From contig NZ_CP069533.1 in assembly GCF_016889765.1 (NCBI RefSeq), forward strand, positions 1,674,001 to 1,738,000: a DNA stretch of 64,000 bases, written 5' to 3'. The first letter of the stretch is position 1. Every line of letters starts with the position of its first letter. This document shows, in pieces, positions 24,412 to 32,593 of the stretch. Both the position numbers and the translations under genes were made by a program. Under the pieces are notes generated by a model. That model searched no databases. It was not told the DNA's origin and was given only the letters and a program-made list of their open reading frames with translations. The DNA comes from Corynebacterium minutissimum. Lineage in GTDB: Bacteria > Actinomycetota > Actinomycetes > Mycobacteriales > Mycobacteriaceae.

Positions 24412-25231
24412 GCTCGCCCGAATACAGGTTAAAGCGATCCCCGCGGGCAAAGCCCACGAGCGCCATTCCGGTCTCCCGCGCGGTCTCAACCGCCAGCGAT
24501 GAGGCGGCGGAGACCGCGACGAGCATGCCGAAGCCGGCCATCGCTGCCTTGTTGACGAGCTCGAAGCTGGCGCGCGAGCTCATGACCAGGATGAGGTCGC
24601 TGGCGGGGAGCATGTCCTCCATAAGTAGGTGGCCAATGACTTTGTCGGCGGCGTTGTGGCGGCCCACGTCCTCGCGGACGACGACAGGTTCGCCACCGAG
24701 GGTAAACGCGCCCGCGGCGTGGATTCCGCCGGTCTTGCGGAACTGCTTCTGCTCCCGCTTGAGGGCATCGGGCAGCGTGGCGACGATCCCCGGATCCACC
24801 GGAATCTGCGGAATCTCGTAGCGCGATTGCTTCATGAGCGCCTCGATAGAGGAGGTACCGCACACGCCGCAGGCAGAGGTCGTCGTGGTGAGGCGCAGAT
24901 CCGCGAGGGTAAGCGCATGGGGGTTGGTGAGTTCCACGTCGAGAAGGTTATAAGGATTGCGGCCATCCACGGACGCGCCGGCGCAGTAGCGGGCCTCGTG
25001 GACGTCGGTGACCTTTTCAATGTGTCCTTCGGAGTGGAGGAAGCCGTGGGCCAGCTCGACGTCGTGGCCGGGCGTGCGCATCGTCGTCGTAAGCGTCTGG
25101 CCGCCGACGCGAATCTCCAGAGGCTCTTCGCCGGCGACGGTATCGCCGCGGGTATCGACTTGGGTGACCTGGCCCTTCTCATCGAGGCGCACCTTGGTCA
25201 CCGCAAAGGTGGCGTTGATGCGCCCGCTCAT
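24380..25231 (-). CDS. fdhD: formate dehydrogenase accessory sulfurtransferase FdhD
   Basis: FdhD transfers sulfur from IscS to the molybdenum/bis-MGD cofactor of formate dehydrogenase. The 283-residue product has the essential CxxC in ACGVCGT (Cys121, Cys124), plus TPGHDVELAHGFLHSEG, REDVGRHNAADKVIG and SSRASFELVNKAAMAG. Its ATG overlaps the stop of the upstream DUF6457-type gene by 4 bp. No formate dehydrogenase gene lies in the window, although in Corynebacterium glutamicum I recall fdhF beside fdhD between the same ribosomal operons. The 3' end overlaps the transporter gene by 32 bp. Confidence 0.92.
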   Translation of the reverse strand: MSGRINATFAVTKVRLDEKGQVTQVDTRGDTVAGEEPLEIRVGGQTLTTTMRTPGHDVELAHGFLHSEGHIEKVTDVHEARYCAGASVDGRNPYNLLDVELTNPHALTLADLRLTTTTSACGVCGTSSIEALMKQSRYEIPQIPVDPGIVATLPDALKREQKQFRKTGGIHAAGAFTLGGEPVVVREDVGRHNAADKVIGHLLMEDMLPASDLILVMSSRASFELVNKAAMAGFGMLVAVSAASSLAVETARETGMALVGFARGDRFNLYSGELSRGTLPGRS

Positions 25232-25476
25232 CGGTTGAGGGCCTCCTTCAAGGTGGCGATGTGCGCGCGAGCTTCGTCGACGTCCTTCGAGGCCAAACCA
25301 ACCAAATACGCCGTCAGCGGGGCAGCGGGGCGGGATTGGGTATGGGCCACGTCTTTGGTGAGGTCAAGCAGCTCCTTGATGAGGGCGGTGGCGTCGGCCG
25401 GGGAGACGTCGACAAGCACTGCAGCCTCCTCAAGCCACTGGTGTGCCGTACGGATGGGGTCTTGTTCTTCACTCAT
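25228..25476 (-). CDS. DUF6457-type small protein upstream of fdhD
   Basis: The 82-residue helical protein (MSEEQDPIRTAHQWLEEAAVLVDV...) overlaps fdhD by 4 bp and should be co-translated. I recall a small gene in the same place in C. glutamicum (cg0617) that is needed with fdhD and fdhF for formate oxidation, so it may be a formate dehydrogenase maturation factor or subunit-like helper. TAGCAT at 25485-25490 (minus strand) lies 8 nt before the ATG at 25476, suggesting a leaderless transcript. This fits ATG 25476 over a TTG at 25485. Confidence 0.7.
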   Translation of the reverse strand: MSEEQDPIRTAHQWLEEAAVLVDVSPADATALIKELLDLTKDVAHTQSRPAAPLTAYLVGLASKDVDEARAHIATLKEALNR

Positions 25477-25497
25477 AACCAACAATGCTAACGCGTT

Positions 25498-25526
25498 TTG
25501 GAAAACAGCATGTCAACGGGTAGAGT
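25498..25526 (+). promoter_or_regulatory. predicted promoter of the rpsH-rplO operon
   Basis: TTGGAA at 25498-25503 and TAGAGT at 25521-25526 are spaced by 17 bp. The promoter runs away from the divergent fdhD promoter and gives a leader of about 250 nt before rpsH. That leader contains a perfect 6-bp hairpin (CACGGT-ATTG-ACCGTG, 25686-25701), a possible site for ribosomal-protein feedback. Confidence 0.6.
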
Positions 25527-25785
25527 AAGCCGACGGACTTGCATTTTTCCTCATCCCGCGCCGAGAAAATGGTGCGCGAACAGCGGAAATGTGCCAAGCC
25601 GGAAGAATTGAACACATCTACTTTGTTGTAGGCCCCTCGCCGTAGATAGCGGACCGTTGTCTGTATCAAAGGGTGGCGAGCGCCTCACGGTATTGACCGT
25701 GGGGAGCGTGAGTAGCCCGAAATCACACGGAGAACGCTTTGGTGAGTTACGGGAACCGCAACGAGAAAGGTTACAGGTCACTCAT

Positions 25786-26169
25786 ATGACTATGACTGAT
25801 CCTATTGCCGACATGCTGTCGCGCGTGCGCAATGCATCTAATGCGCACCACGACTCCGTGTCGATGCCGACCTCCAAGCTCAAGGTGAACATCGCCGAGA
25901 TCTTGAAGCAGGAAGGCTACATCGCTGACTACTCCGTCGAGGGCCGCGAGCTGTCCCTCGAGCTTAAGTACAACAACCGTGAGCGCTCCCTCTCGGGTCT
26001 GCGTCGCGTGTCTAAGCCGGGTCTGCGTGTGTACGCAAAGTCCACCGAACTGCCGCAGGTTCTGGGCGGCCTGGGCGTGGCCATCATTTCCACGTCCCAC
26101 GGCCTGCTCACCGACCGTCAGGCTCAGGAGAAGGGTGTAGGCGGAGAAGTTCTCGCCTACGTCTGGTAA
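25786..26169 (+). CDS. rpsH: 30S ribosomal protein S8
   Basis: S8 is a primary 16S binder and, in E. coli, the repressor of the spc operon. The 127-residue product has MTMTDPIADMLSRVRNA and the C-terminal STSHGLLTDRQAQEKGVGGEVLAYVW. ATG 25786 is the family start; a frame open from 25657 runs through the leader and is not supported. The ribosome-binding site is weak or distant (GAGAAAGG about 15 nt upstream). It heads the unit rpsH-rplF-rplR-rpsE-rpmD-rplO. Confidence 0.97.
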   Translation: MTMTDPIADMLSRVRNASNAHHDSVSMPTSKLKVNIAEILKQEGYIADYSVEGRELSLELKYNNRERSLSGLRRVSKPGLRVYAKSTELPQVLGGLGVAIISTSHGLLTDRQAQEKGVGGEVLAYVW

Positions 26170-26183
26170 GGGAGGATTGACAC

Positions 26184-26720
26184 ATGTCTCGTATCGGTCT
26201 AGCACCTATCGCCGTCCCGAAGGGCGTCGACATCACCATCAACGGCCAGGTCGTTAACGTCAAGGGGTCCAAGGGCACCCTCGAGGTTGAGCTGCCGGAG
26301 CCGATCACCGCAGCCGTCGAAGACGATGAGATCAAGGTCTCTCGTCCGGACGATGACCGCAAGAACCGCGCTCTGCACGGTCTGGCCCGTTCCCTGGTCA
26401 ACAACGCCGTTGTTGGCGTGACCGAGGGCTACACCAAGAAGATGGAAATCTTCGGTGTCGGTTACCGTGTCCAGCAGAAGGGTAAGGACCTGGAGTTCTC
26501 TCTGGGCTACTCCCACCCGATCCTTATTAAGGCTCCGGAGGGCATCACCTTCGCTGTGGACGGCGCAACCAAGCTCTCCGTATCTGGTATTGACAAGCAA
26601 CTGGTTGGACAGGTCGCCGCGTACATCCGCCGCCTGCGTAAGGACGATCCTTACAAGGGCAAGGGTATTCGCTACGACGGCGAGCAGGTCCGCCGCAAGG
26701 TCGGAAAGACGGGTAAGTAA
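26184..26720 (+). CDS. rplF: 50S ribosomal protein L6
   Basis: L6 lies near the factor-binding site of the 50S subunit. The 178-residue product starts MSRIGLAPIAVPKGVDI and ends with the conserved DPYKGKGIRYDGEQVRRK before KVGKTGK. GGGAGGATTG provides the ribosome-binding site. The gap to rpsH is 14 bp and to rplR 3 bp. Confidence 0.98.
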   Translation: MSRIGLAPIAVPKGVDITINGQVVNVKGSKGTLEVELPEPITAAVEDDEIKVSRPDDDRKNRALHGLARSLVNNAVVGVTEGYTKKMEIFGVGYRVQQKGKDLEFSLGYSHPILIKAPEGITFAVDGATKLSVSGIDKQLVGQVAAYIRRLRKDDPYKGKGIRYDGEQVRRKVGKTGK

Positions 26721-26723
26721 GCA

Positions 26724-27125
26724 ATGGCTAACACTGAAAACGCAAAGCGCACCCCGGTTGGCAAGGACATTTCCTCGCGTCGTCGTGAAGCACGCGCACG
26801 CCGCCACTTCCGCATCCGTAAGACCCTCCGCGGCACCCCTGAGGAACCGCGTCTGGTCATTCACCGCTCCTCCCGCCACATGCACGTCCAGGTCATCGAC
26901 GACCTGGCCGGCCACACCCTGGCTGCTGCTTCCTCCATGGAAGCTGACGTGCGCGCACTCGAGGGCGACAAGAAGGCCAAGGCTGCCAAGGTAGGCGAGC
27001 TCATCGCTGAGCGCGCCAAGGCCGCTGGCATCGAGCAGGTCGTCTTTGACCGTGCAGGCTACAAGTACCACGGCCGCGTTGCTGCGCTGGCCGACGCCGC
27101 TCGCGAAGGTGGTCTGCAGTTCTAA
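26724..27125 (+). CDS. rplR: 50S ribosomal protein L18
   Basis: L18 binds 5S rRNA with L5. The 133-residue product shows RHFRIRKTLRGTPEEPRLVIHRS, HMHVQVIDDLAGHTLAAAS and ends VFDRAGYKYHGRVAALADAAREGGLQF. It begins 3 bp after rplF. The N-terminus is slightly longer than in E. coli, as usual for this order. Confidence 0.98.
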   Translation: MANTENAKRTPVGKDISSRRREARARRHFRIRKTLRGTPEEPRLVIHRSSRHMHVQVIDDLAGHTLAAASSMEADVRALEGDKKAKAAKVGELIAERAKAAGIEQVVFDRAGYKYHGRVAALADAAREGGLQF

Positions 27126-27165
27126 TGATTAAGGCACACGGAAACATCAACGGAAGGAACGCCTA

Positions 27166-27792
27166 ATGTCGGACCGTGAACAGCGTGACGGCGGACGCTC
27201 CGCCGAGAACAACAACGACCGCAAGGGTCGCAACAACGGCCGTCGTAACGACCGCCGCAACCAGCAGGACAACGAGCGCGATAAGTACATCGAGCGCGTT
27301 GTGACCATCAACCGCGTCTCCAAGACCGTTAAGGGTGGCCGCAACATGTCCTTCACCGCTCTCGTCGTCGTTGGCGACGGCCAGGGCATGGTTGGCGTCG
27401 GCTACGGCAAGGCCAAGGAAGTCCCGGCCGCAATCCAGAAGGGTGCTGAGGAAGCTCGCAAGAACTTCTTCCGCGTCCCGATGATTGCCGGCACCATTAC
27501 CCACCCGGTTGAGGGGCGCGACGCAGCTGGCATCGTCATGATGAAGCCGGCCGCTCCGGGTACTGGTGTCATCGCCGGTGGTGCTGCTCGTCCGGTGCTT
27601 GAGTGCGCTGGCGTGCAGGACATCCTGTCGAAGTCCCTGGGCTCCGACAACGCTCTCAACGTCGTCCGCGCTACCGTGGACGGCCTCAAGCAGCTGGTTC
27701 GCCCCGAGGAAGTTGCCGCACGCCGTGGCAAGTCCCTCGAAGAGGTCACGCCAGCCCAGATGCTGCGCAAGCGCGCAGGTCAGGAGGCATAA
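27166..27792 (+). CDS. rpsE: 30S ribosomal protein S5
   Basis: S5 contributes to decoding fidelity and to the mRNA entry tunnel. The 208-residue product has an N-terminal charged Arg/Asn/Gly-rich extension of about 45 residues, then the core YIERVVTINRVSKTVKGGR, VGVGYGKAKEVPAAIQKG and GTGVIAGGAARPVLECAG. The extension is typical of actinobacterial S5. It precedes rpmD by 3 bp. Confidence 0.98.
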   Translation: MSDREQRDGGRSAENNNDRKGRNNGRRNDRRNQQDNERDKYIERVVTINRVSKTVKGGRNMSFTALVVVGDGQGMVGVGYGKAKEVPAAIQKGAEEARKNFFRVPMIAGTITHPVEGRDAAGIVMMKPAAPGTGVIAGGAARPVLECAGVQDILSKSLGSDNALNVVRATVDGLKQLVRPEEVAARRGKSLEEVTPAQMLRKRAGQEA

Positions 27793-27795
27793 GCA

Positions 27796-27981
27796 ATGGC
27801 TCTGAAGATTACTCAGGTAAAGGGCCTTGTGGGCACCAAGCCGAACCACCGCGCCAACATTGAGGCTCTTGGCCTCAAGCGCATCGGACACTCTGTTGTT
27901 AAGCAGGACACCCCGATCATCCGCGGCATGGTTCACAAGGTGCGTCACCTGGTCACCGTCGAAGAAGTGGCAGGGGAGTAA
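27796..27981 (+). CDS. rpmD: 50S ribosomal protein L30
   Basis: L30 is a small 50S protein absent from some bacterial groups. The 61-residue product MALKITQVKGLVGTKPNHR... with LGLKRIGHSVVKQDTP and VHKVRHLVTVEEV is a full-length match to the family pattern. Spacing to both neighbours is 3 bp. Confidence 0.98.
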   Translation: MALKITQVKGLVGTKPNHRANIEALGLKRIGHSVVKQDTPIIRGMVHKVRHLVTVEEVAGE

Positions 27982-27984
27982 ACC

Positions 27985-28431
27985 ATGGCTGATATCATCA
28001 AGCTCCACGACCTGCGCCCGGCCGCAGGCTCCAACAAGCCCAAGACCCGCGTCGGCCGCGGTGAGGCATCCAAGGGTAAGACCGCTGGTCGCGGTACCAA
28101 GGGCACCGGTGCTCGCAAGCAGGTTTCCGCTGCTTTCGAGGGTGGCCAGATGCCGCTGCACATGCGTCTGCCGAAGCTCAAGGGCTTCAAGAACCCGAAC
28201 CACGTTGAGTACCAGGTAGTTAACGTTGCTGACTTGGCTGAGAAGTTTGCACAGGGTGGCGACATCACCGTTGCTGACATTGCAGCTGCCGGCCTCGTTC
28301 GCGCTAACCAGCCGGTCAAGGTTCTGGGCAACGGCGACATCAACGTTAAGCTGAATGTCACCGCTGACAAGTTCTCCAAGTCTGCTGTTGAGAAGATTGA
28401 GGCTGCTGGCGGCACCGCCACCACCAAGTAA
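27985..28431 (+). CDS. rplO: 50S ribosomal protein L15
   Basis: L15 is a late-assembling 50S protein. The 148-residue product has LHDLRPAAGSNKPKTRVGRG, GRGTKGTGARKQVSAAFEGG and the GGQMPLHMRLPKLKGF block. It ends the operon; a strong terminator follows, and secY is separated from it by about 4 kb that hold unrelated genes. Confidence 0.98.
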   Translation: MADIIKLHDLRPAAGSNKPKTRVGRGEASKGKTAGRGTKGTGARKQVSAAFEGGQMPLHMRLPKLKGFKNPNHVEYQVVNVADLAEKFAQGGDITVADIAAAGLVRANQPVKVLGNGDINVKLNVTADKFSKSAVEKIEAAGGTATTK

Positions 28432-28464
28432 ATCTTTTCTCGATTCGCGGAGAAGCTAAATGCA

Positions 28465-28503
28465 CCCTCCCATGGGCCACCATCTCGGTGTCCTGCGGGA
28501 GGG
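28465..28503 (+). terminator. terminator after rplO
   Basis: CCCTCCC at 28465-28471 pairs with GGGAGGG at 28497-28503, with an inner GGGCCACC/GGTGTCC stem. The downstream tail is TTGCGGCGTTTT, so the T-run is displaced. Confidence 0.55.
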
Positions 28504-28696
28504 TTGCGGCGTTTTCGCTCACGCATGGCCGCCGGGGGCGTGGTGTGCTGGAAGGCAACGAGGGCGCGGCTTCTCTCTGGGCGCTAAATGGTACTAGTGC
28601 CTTTTGAGGGGCACCTTATGGCCGAATTCTTATGCGGTGACCTGGGGGTTTGCCGAATCGGTGCCGCAAAAGGCATTTCTTAAAAGGTTCCAATGC

Positions 28697-28818
28697 TCCG
28701 CTAGCGCGCTACTTGTGTCCCGCTAGCGCGCTAATTGTGTCTTGCCAGCGCCCTGCTTGTGTCCTGCTAGTGTGCTGCAGGTGTTTCGCCAGTTCCCTGC
28801 TAGTGCCCGGCTAGCTTA
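28697..28818. repeat. 22-bp degenerate tandem repeats, about 5.5 units
   Basis: Units start at 28697, 28719, 28741, 28763, 28785 and 28807 (partial). The first two, TCCGCTAGCGCGCTACTTGT and CCCGCTAGCGCGCTAATTGT (each plus GT), are nearly identical, and later units drift. The 22-bp period is close to two helical turns. The array ends about 60 bp before a small secreted-protein gene and has no ORF of its own. Confidence 0.8.
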
Positions 28819-28881
28819 TAAATCCATGAGGTGATATATTTCCGTCTCAGGATTACTGTATGGCAGTTTAAGGAGAAGCTC

Positions 28882-29259
28882 ATGACCTTCGTTAACCAGC
28901 TCGTCGCGGGTGTTATAGCCACCGTTATGTCGTTGTTCGGCCTCGCCGCACCGCTCGATAACAACGGTGTTCATTCTCAGGCCGCTGCCGCGCACGTGGA
29001 GAATGCCACCACCGGTGAGAGCGCACCTGCTGCGCTGCCGGGTGAAGAGCTGAGCCCTCAGAAGGCTGTGGAGCGCGAACTGTTCCTCGTCACCGAGGAG
29101 CTGGGCCACGAATTCATGACTATTCGCTTTGAGGGCACCACGACTGCCCACATCATTTTCCTTGAGTCCTACAACCCGGACACCGATCAGCCAGCTGTTG
29201 ACCGCATGATGAAGTCCCTGGCCGACAACGGCTTCGATCGCGTGGACGCAGTCGCGTAA
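28882..29259 (+). CDS. small putative secreted protein
   Basis: I do not recognise this 125-residue protein. Residues 5-25 are hydrophobic (LVAGVIATVMSLFGLAAPL), consistent with a signal peptide or single anchor, followed by an Ala/Glu-rich linker and a compact alpha/beta domain (FEGTTTAHIIFLESYNPDT). AAGGAGAAG lies 6 nt before ATG 28882; an in-frame start at 28831 lacks this. The 22-bp repeat array upstream may belong to its control region. It is convergent with the FAD oxidoreductase gene, sharing a terminator. Confidence 0.7.
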   Translation: MTFVNQLVAGVIATVMSLFGLAAPLDNNGVHSQAAAAHVENATTGESAPAALPGEELSPQKAVERELFLVTEELGHEFMTIRFEGTTTAHIIFLESYNPDTDQPAVDRMMKSLADNGFDRVDAVA

Positions 29260-29278
29260 CCCCTCCTGAATGTAGCAA

Positions 29279-29318
29279 GACCCCCATGGCCAGGGATGAG
29301 CTCCTGGTGATGGGGGTC
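29279..29318. terminator. bidirectional terminator hairpin
   Basis: GACCCCCAT at 29279-29287 pairs with ATGGGGGTC at 29310-29318, and CCAGG/CCTGG form an inner stem. It stands between two convergent genes. T-runs are poor on both sides. Confidence 0.55.
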
Positions 29319-29338
29319 GGGCTGTTTAGCAGCCCATC

Positions 29339-30829
29339 TTAAGCGTCGTTGACCGTCTTGTCGTAGAGGGTCGGGAAGCGGTTGTCTGGGTCGGCCACCG
29401 CCTTGATGTGTTCGGGTAGTTCGCCGCCGTAGAGTGACGCGAACTCTTCGGGGGAATAGAAGGCCTCCGAGTATAGGGACTTGTGCCCACCGAGTTCGCT
29501 TACTTTGGCCTCAATGATGCGGTTGAAGGCGCCATTGCCGGGAGCAGTCGGGTCGACGTGGTTGCCCTCCACCCCTGACCAGAAACCAACGTTGACCCAA
29601 GTCTGGCCTGGCAATAGCGGGTAGAGCGGCCAGGGATCAGGCGAACTAGCCGCGATGTCACCGGTACCGATGAGGTCTTCCACACCGTCGCGCAGGCGGA
29701 TCGGACACAGCCATACTGGCTGGATATCGGAGGCCTGAAAGAACCAACGCAGAAACTCCGGCAAGTTTTCCGGAGTGACCTCGATGTCTTGCACTACCCG
29801 CTCGCCGCGAGGAAGACCCTTGGGCTTTTTGATGAAGTTGTACTCGAGCTCGTACTTGCGGTCCAAGCGCACGAGCTTCCAGTAGAAAGAGCTGCGCCGC
29901 AGCTCCCGGGGCCATACTTTGCGTACCCGCGGGTTCTGGGCACCGAAGGCGCGGGAGCACCAGAACCAGTCGGTATCCCAGCGCCAGATGTAATCGCGCA
30001 CTGTCAAACGGTCGTGGCGGATACCGCGGGCATGCTGGAGACTGCGATAAAAGATCTTGTCCCTCGTGTAGTCCGAGGTCGGCCCCTCCTCATCCGTGAA
30101 ACGCGCCATGACCAGATACGCCTCGTCCGGGGAGAAAACCACTCCATCGAGCCCGTGGACGTCGAGGTCGTTGTAGGTGTGGGTACGGGAGACGTCGTCA
30201 AGCACGCGTGCGAGTGAGTCGACGTCGTTGAAGCGCACTTCCCGCAGCTCCACGTAGGGTTTCACCTCCCGCAGCTCAATCTTCAGGCGCACCGCGTATC
30301 CCAGGGAGCCATATGAGTTGGGGAAGAGGCGGAACAGATCGACGTTCTTGTCGCGCGAGCACGTGACGATTTCCCCGGTACCGGTGAGGATATCCATCTC
30401 CACCACCGATTCATGCGGCAGGCCATCGCGGAAGCTTGTGGATTCCACGCCCATACCCGTTACGGCGCCGCCGAGCGTGATGGTTTTCAGCTGCGGCACC
30501 ACAAAAGGCATGAGTCCATGCGGCAAGGTGGCGTCGACTAAGTCTTCGTAGGTACACATGCCCTGAACCTCGGCGGTCTGCGCGATGGGGTCTACCTCAA
30601 TGACACCGGTTAGGCCGGAGACATCGAGCCCCATCTGCTCGCCGCTGCGGCCGCGGAAGAGATTCGAGGTTTTCTTGGAAAGGCGGACGCGCTTATCCTT
30701 CGGCACGGCGCGGAAGCTACGCAGGAGCTTATCGACGCCCTCCCTATGCGCTCGCCAGCCCACCGGCGGGATCTCTACGGCATCGACACTGCGGTGATGG
30801 CTGATTCGGTTAATGAGACGCGACATCAT
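29339..30829 (-). CDS. FAD-binding oxidoreductase, probable 10-methyl fatty acid reductase
   Basis: The 496-residue flavoprotein has a PCMH-type FAD-binding domain: VQGMCTYEDLVDATLPHGLM, LGGAVTGMGVESTSFRDGLP and the ILTGTGEIVTCS strand. It follows a methyltransferase gene by 10 bp. In mycobacteria and relatives the pair BfaB/BfaA (also TmsB/TmsA) converts oleoyl chains to 10-methylene and then 10-methyl (tuberculostearic) acid, this protein being the reductase. GGAGGAG is 4 nt before the ATG at 30829. The downstream end is marked by the hairpin at 29279-29318. Confidence 0.8.
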   Translation of the reverse strand: MMSRLINRISHHRSVDAVEIPPVGWRAHREGVDKLLRSFRAVPKDKRVRLSKKTSNLFRGRSGEQMGLDVSGLTGVIEVDPIAQTAEVQGMCTYEDLVDATLPHGLMPFVVPQLKTITLGGAVTGMGVESTSFRDGLPHESVVEMDILTGTGEIVTCSRDKNVDLFRLFPNSYGSLGYAVRLKIELREVKPYVELREVRFNDVDSLARVLDDVSRTHTYNDLDVHGLDGVVFSPDEAYLVMARFTDEEGPTSDYTRDKIFYRSLQHARGIRHDRLTVRDYIWRWDTDWFWCSRAFGAQNPRVRKVWPRELRRSSFYWKLVRLDRKYELEYNFIKKPKGLPRGERVVQDIEVTPENLPEFLRWFFQASDIQPVWLCPIRLRDGVEDLIGTGDIAASSPDPWPLYPLLPGQTWVNVGFWSGVEGNHVDPTAPGNGAFNRIIEAKVSELGGHKSLYSEAFYSPEEFASLYGGELPEHIKAVADPDNRFPTLYDKTVNDA

Positions 30830-30839
30830 AATTCTCCTC

Positions 30840-32147
30840 CTAGAAACGCGAATCTTCCCACCAGCGGCGTTCAGGAACACCAGCGCGGGAGCCGGCGTCC
30901 CCCAGCTTGACGCCTAGGAAGTGGTAGAGGTTGATGATGTTGTGCTCGAAGCCCCACTCGGACCCCGCCATGTAAATGGCCCATAAACGTGCAGTGGGCA
31001 GGCCCACCAGGGAGCAGGCCTCCTCCCACGTCTCTTTGAGGTTCTCGCACCAATCGTGGAGCGTGCGCATGTAGTCGAAGCGCAGGGACTCGGTATGCAC
31101 GACTTCAAATCCGGCGTCCTGCATGCACTTGGTGATGGTGCCGGAGCCGGACAGCTCGCCATCGGGGAAGATGTAGCGGTCGATGAAGCCGCCCTTGGGG
31201 GTTTTGTGGTTATCCGGGTAGGTAATGCAGTGGTTGAGCATGAGACCGCCGGGTTTCAGCTTGCCGTTAAGGAAGCGGAAGAAATCGGGGTAGTTCTTCA
31301 CGCCGATGTGCTCGAGTAGGCCGATGGCAGAAATGGCGTCGAAACCTTCTTCAGTGACGTCGCGATAATCCATAAAACGGATCTCTGCTAGGTCCTCGAG
31401 GCCCTCTTCCTTGATTTTGGCTTGGCCCCATTCGGCCTGTTCCTTAGACAGGGTCACGCCGAGGGATTTCACGCCGCGTTTGGCTGCATAGCGCACCATG
31501 CCGCCCCAGCCGCAGCCGACGTCGAGGTGGCGGTCGCCTTCCTTGAGCCGCAACTTGTCGAAGATGAGGCGGTACTTGTTTTCCTGTGCCTCATCCAAAG
31601 TGGCGTCGGGGGAGGGGTAGTACGCGCAGGTGTACGTCATCGAGTCACCGAGGAAGAGCTCGTAGAAATCATTACCCACGTCGTAGTGGTCAGAGATCAC
31701 CTCGGCATCGCGTTCCTTGGAGTGCTTGGACAGACCCTCGTGCAGCTTGCGCCGCAGCCAAGAGGCGCGCTCGACGTCGGGAACCGGTTGAATCTGGAAC
31801 GCGCCCAGGGACGCCAGTGAGCGCACCACGCGCGCAAGGGTTGCCGGGTCGGGTTTGGTGAACTTGTCGTACATGACATGGAGGGCGTTAAAGATTCCGT
31901 AGGGGTGTGCTGGATGCTCACCCTCAACCGTGATTCCATCGGTAACGTACGCGCGGGCGAAACCAACATCACCCGGGCGGGTAGCGATATAAGCCAAGCC
32001 TTGAAGACTATTGATGCGCACTGTGAACTTCGCTGAGGTCGGCCCTGTGGCGGAACCATCGAAAGCTTCCCAACGGAAAGGGTTGGGATGTGGGACGAAA
32101 GCATCGATAATCTCCGCCACGGTCATAGGCGTAAATCGAGTACTCAT
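30840..32147 (-). CDS. cyclopropane/10-methylene fatty-acid methyltransferase (UfaA1/BfaB-like)
   Basis: The 435-residue protein belongs to the cyclopropane-fatty-acyl-phospholipid synthase family: HYDVGNDFYELFLGDSMTYTCAYY (positions near residue 150), LDVGCGWGGM for S-adenosylmethionine, and GLLEHIGVKNY. With the FAD protein encoded next, it is likely to methylate the double bond of oleoyl-phospholipid to the 10-methylene form. Start ATG 32147 is chosen on domain length; the frame extends to 32285 but the added residues look unstructured. Plain cyclopropanation remains an alternative. Confidence 0.82.
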   Translation of the reverse strand: MSTRFTPMTVAEIIDAFVPHPNPFRWEAFDGSATGPTSAKFTVRINSLQGLAYIATRPGDVGFARAYVTDGITVEGEHPAHPYGIFNALHVMYDKFTKPDPATLARVVRSLASLGAFQIQPVPDVERASWLRRKLHEGLSKHSKERDAEVISDHYDVGNDFYELFLGDSMTYTCAYYPSPDATLDEAQENKYRLIFDKLRLKEGDRHLDVGCGWGGMVRYAAKRGVKSLGVTLSKEQAEWGQAKIKEEGLEDLAEIRFMDYRDVTEEGFDAISAIGLLEHIGVKNYPDFFRFLNGKLKPGGLMLNHCITYPDNHKTPKGGFIDRYIFPDGELSGSGTITKCMQDAGFEVVHTESLRFDYMRTLHDWCENLKETWEEACSLVGLPTARLWAIYMAGSEWGFEHNIINLYHFLGVKLGDAGSRAGVPERRWWEDSRF

Positions 32148-32593
32148 AAAACTACATACTTCTTTCGCTTCATCGTCAGGCTGATACAACACGGCCGTAC
32201 TCCGAGGCGCCCCGGGCGTCGCGGGAGAGGTCGAAGAGGAGTAGGTCACCTTGTAGTGACATTGCCGGAAGGCAACACAGACCATGGTAGGCCGGAATAG
32301 GAAATACCGCTAAGGACGAAACTATTTCCAGTAGGCAGAGGTGTCAGCCATCGACGGAATTACTGTCTGAGAGCTTCCGTGGGGGCCTGAGATGCGCCCA
32401 CTGTGCTGTGAATTCGGAGGGGTTGATGTGGAGAAAGAGCGCGCGGCTGGTAGGGTAATGGGGTCAAAAGTGTTCAACCGTTCCTATGATGTGCCTGAAA
32501 AGGCTCTCATACAGTAGGAACAGATGAGTTCCACCTCCGTGCGCGGCAGTTACGGCCCGCAGTTTAAGCGCGGTAGGCCAGGAGGATTGAGTA
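32148..32593. other. divergent region between the methyltransferase gene and secY
   Basis: 446 bp without a supported gene. TAGGGT at 32451-32456 is a fair -10 for secY, but the upstream box at 16-17 bp (TGGAGA) is weak. AGGAGGATTGA directly before 32594 is the secY ribosome-binding site. No leaderless signal was found for the methyltransferase. Confidence 0.4.

Noticed and set aside
24629..25528. A plus-strand frame of 299 codons opposite fdhD
   Set aside because: FdhD on the minus strand has clear catalytic motifs. The opposite frame is an antisense shadow with no ribosome-binding site.
28697..28818. The 22-bp repeats as a CRISPR array
   Set aside because: Units follow each other directly with no unique spacers, and no cas genes are present.
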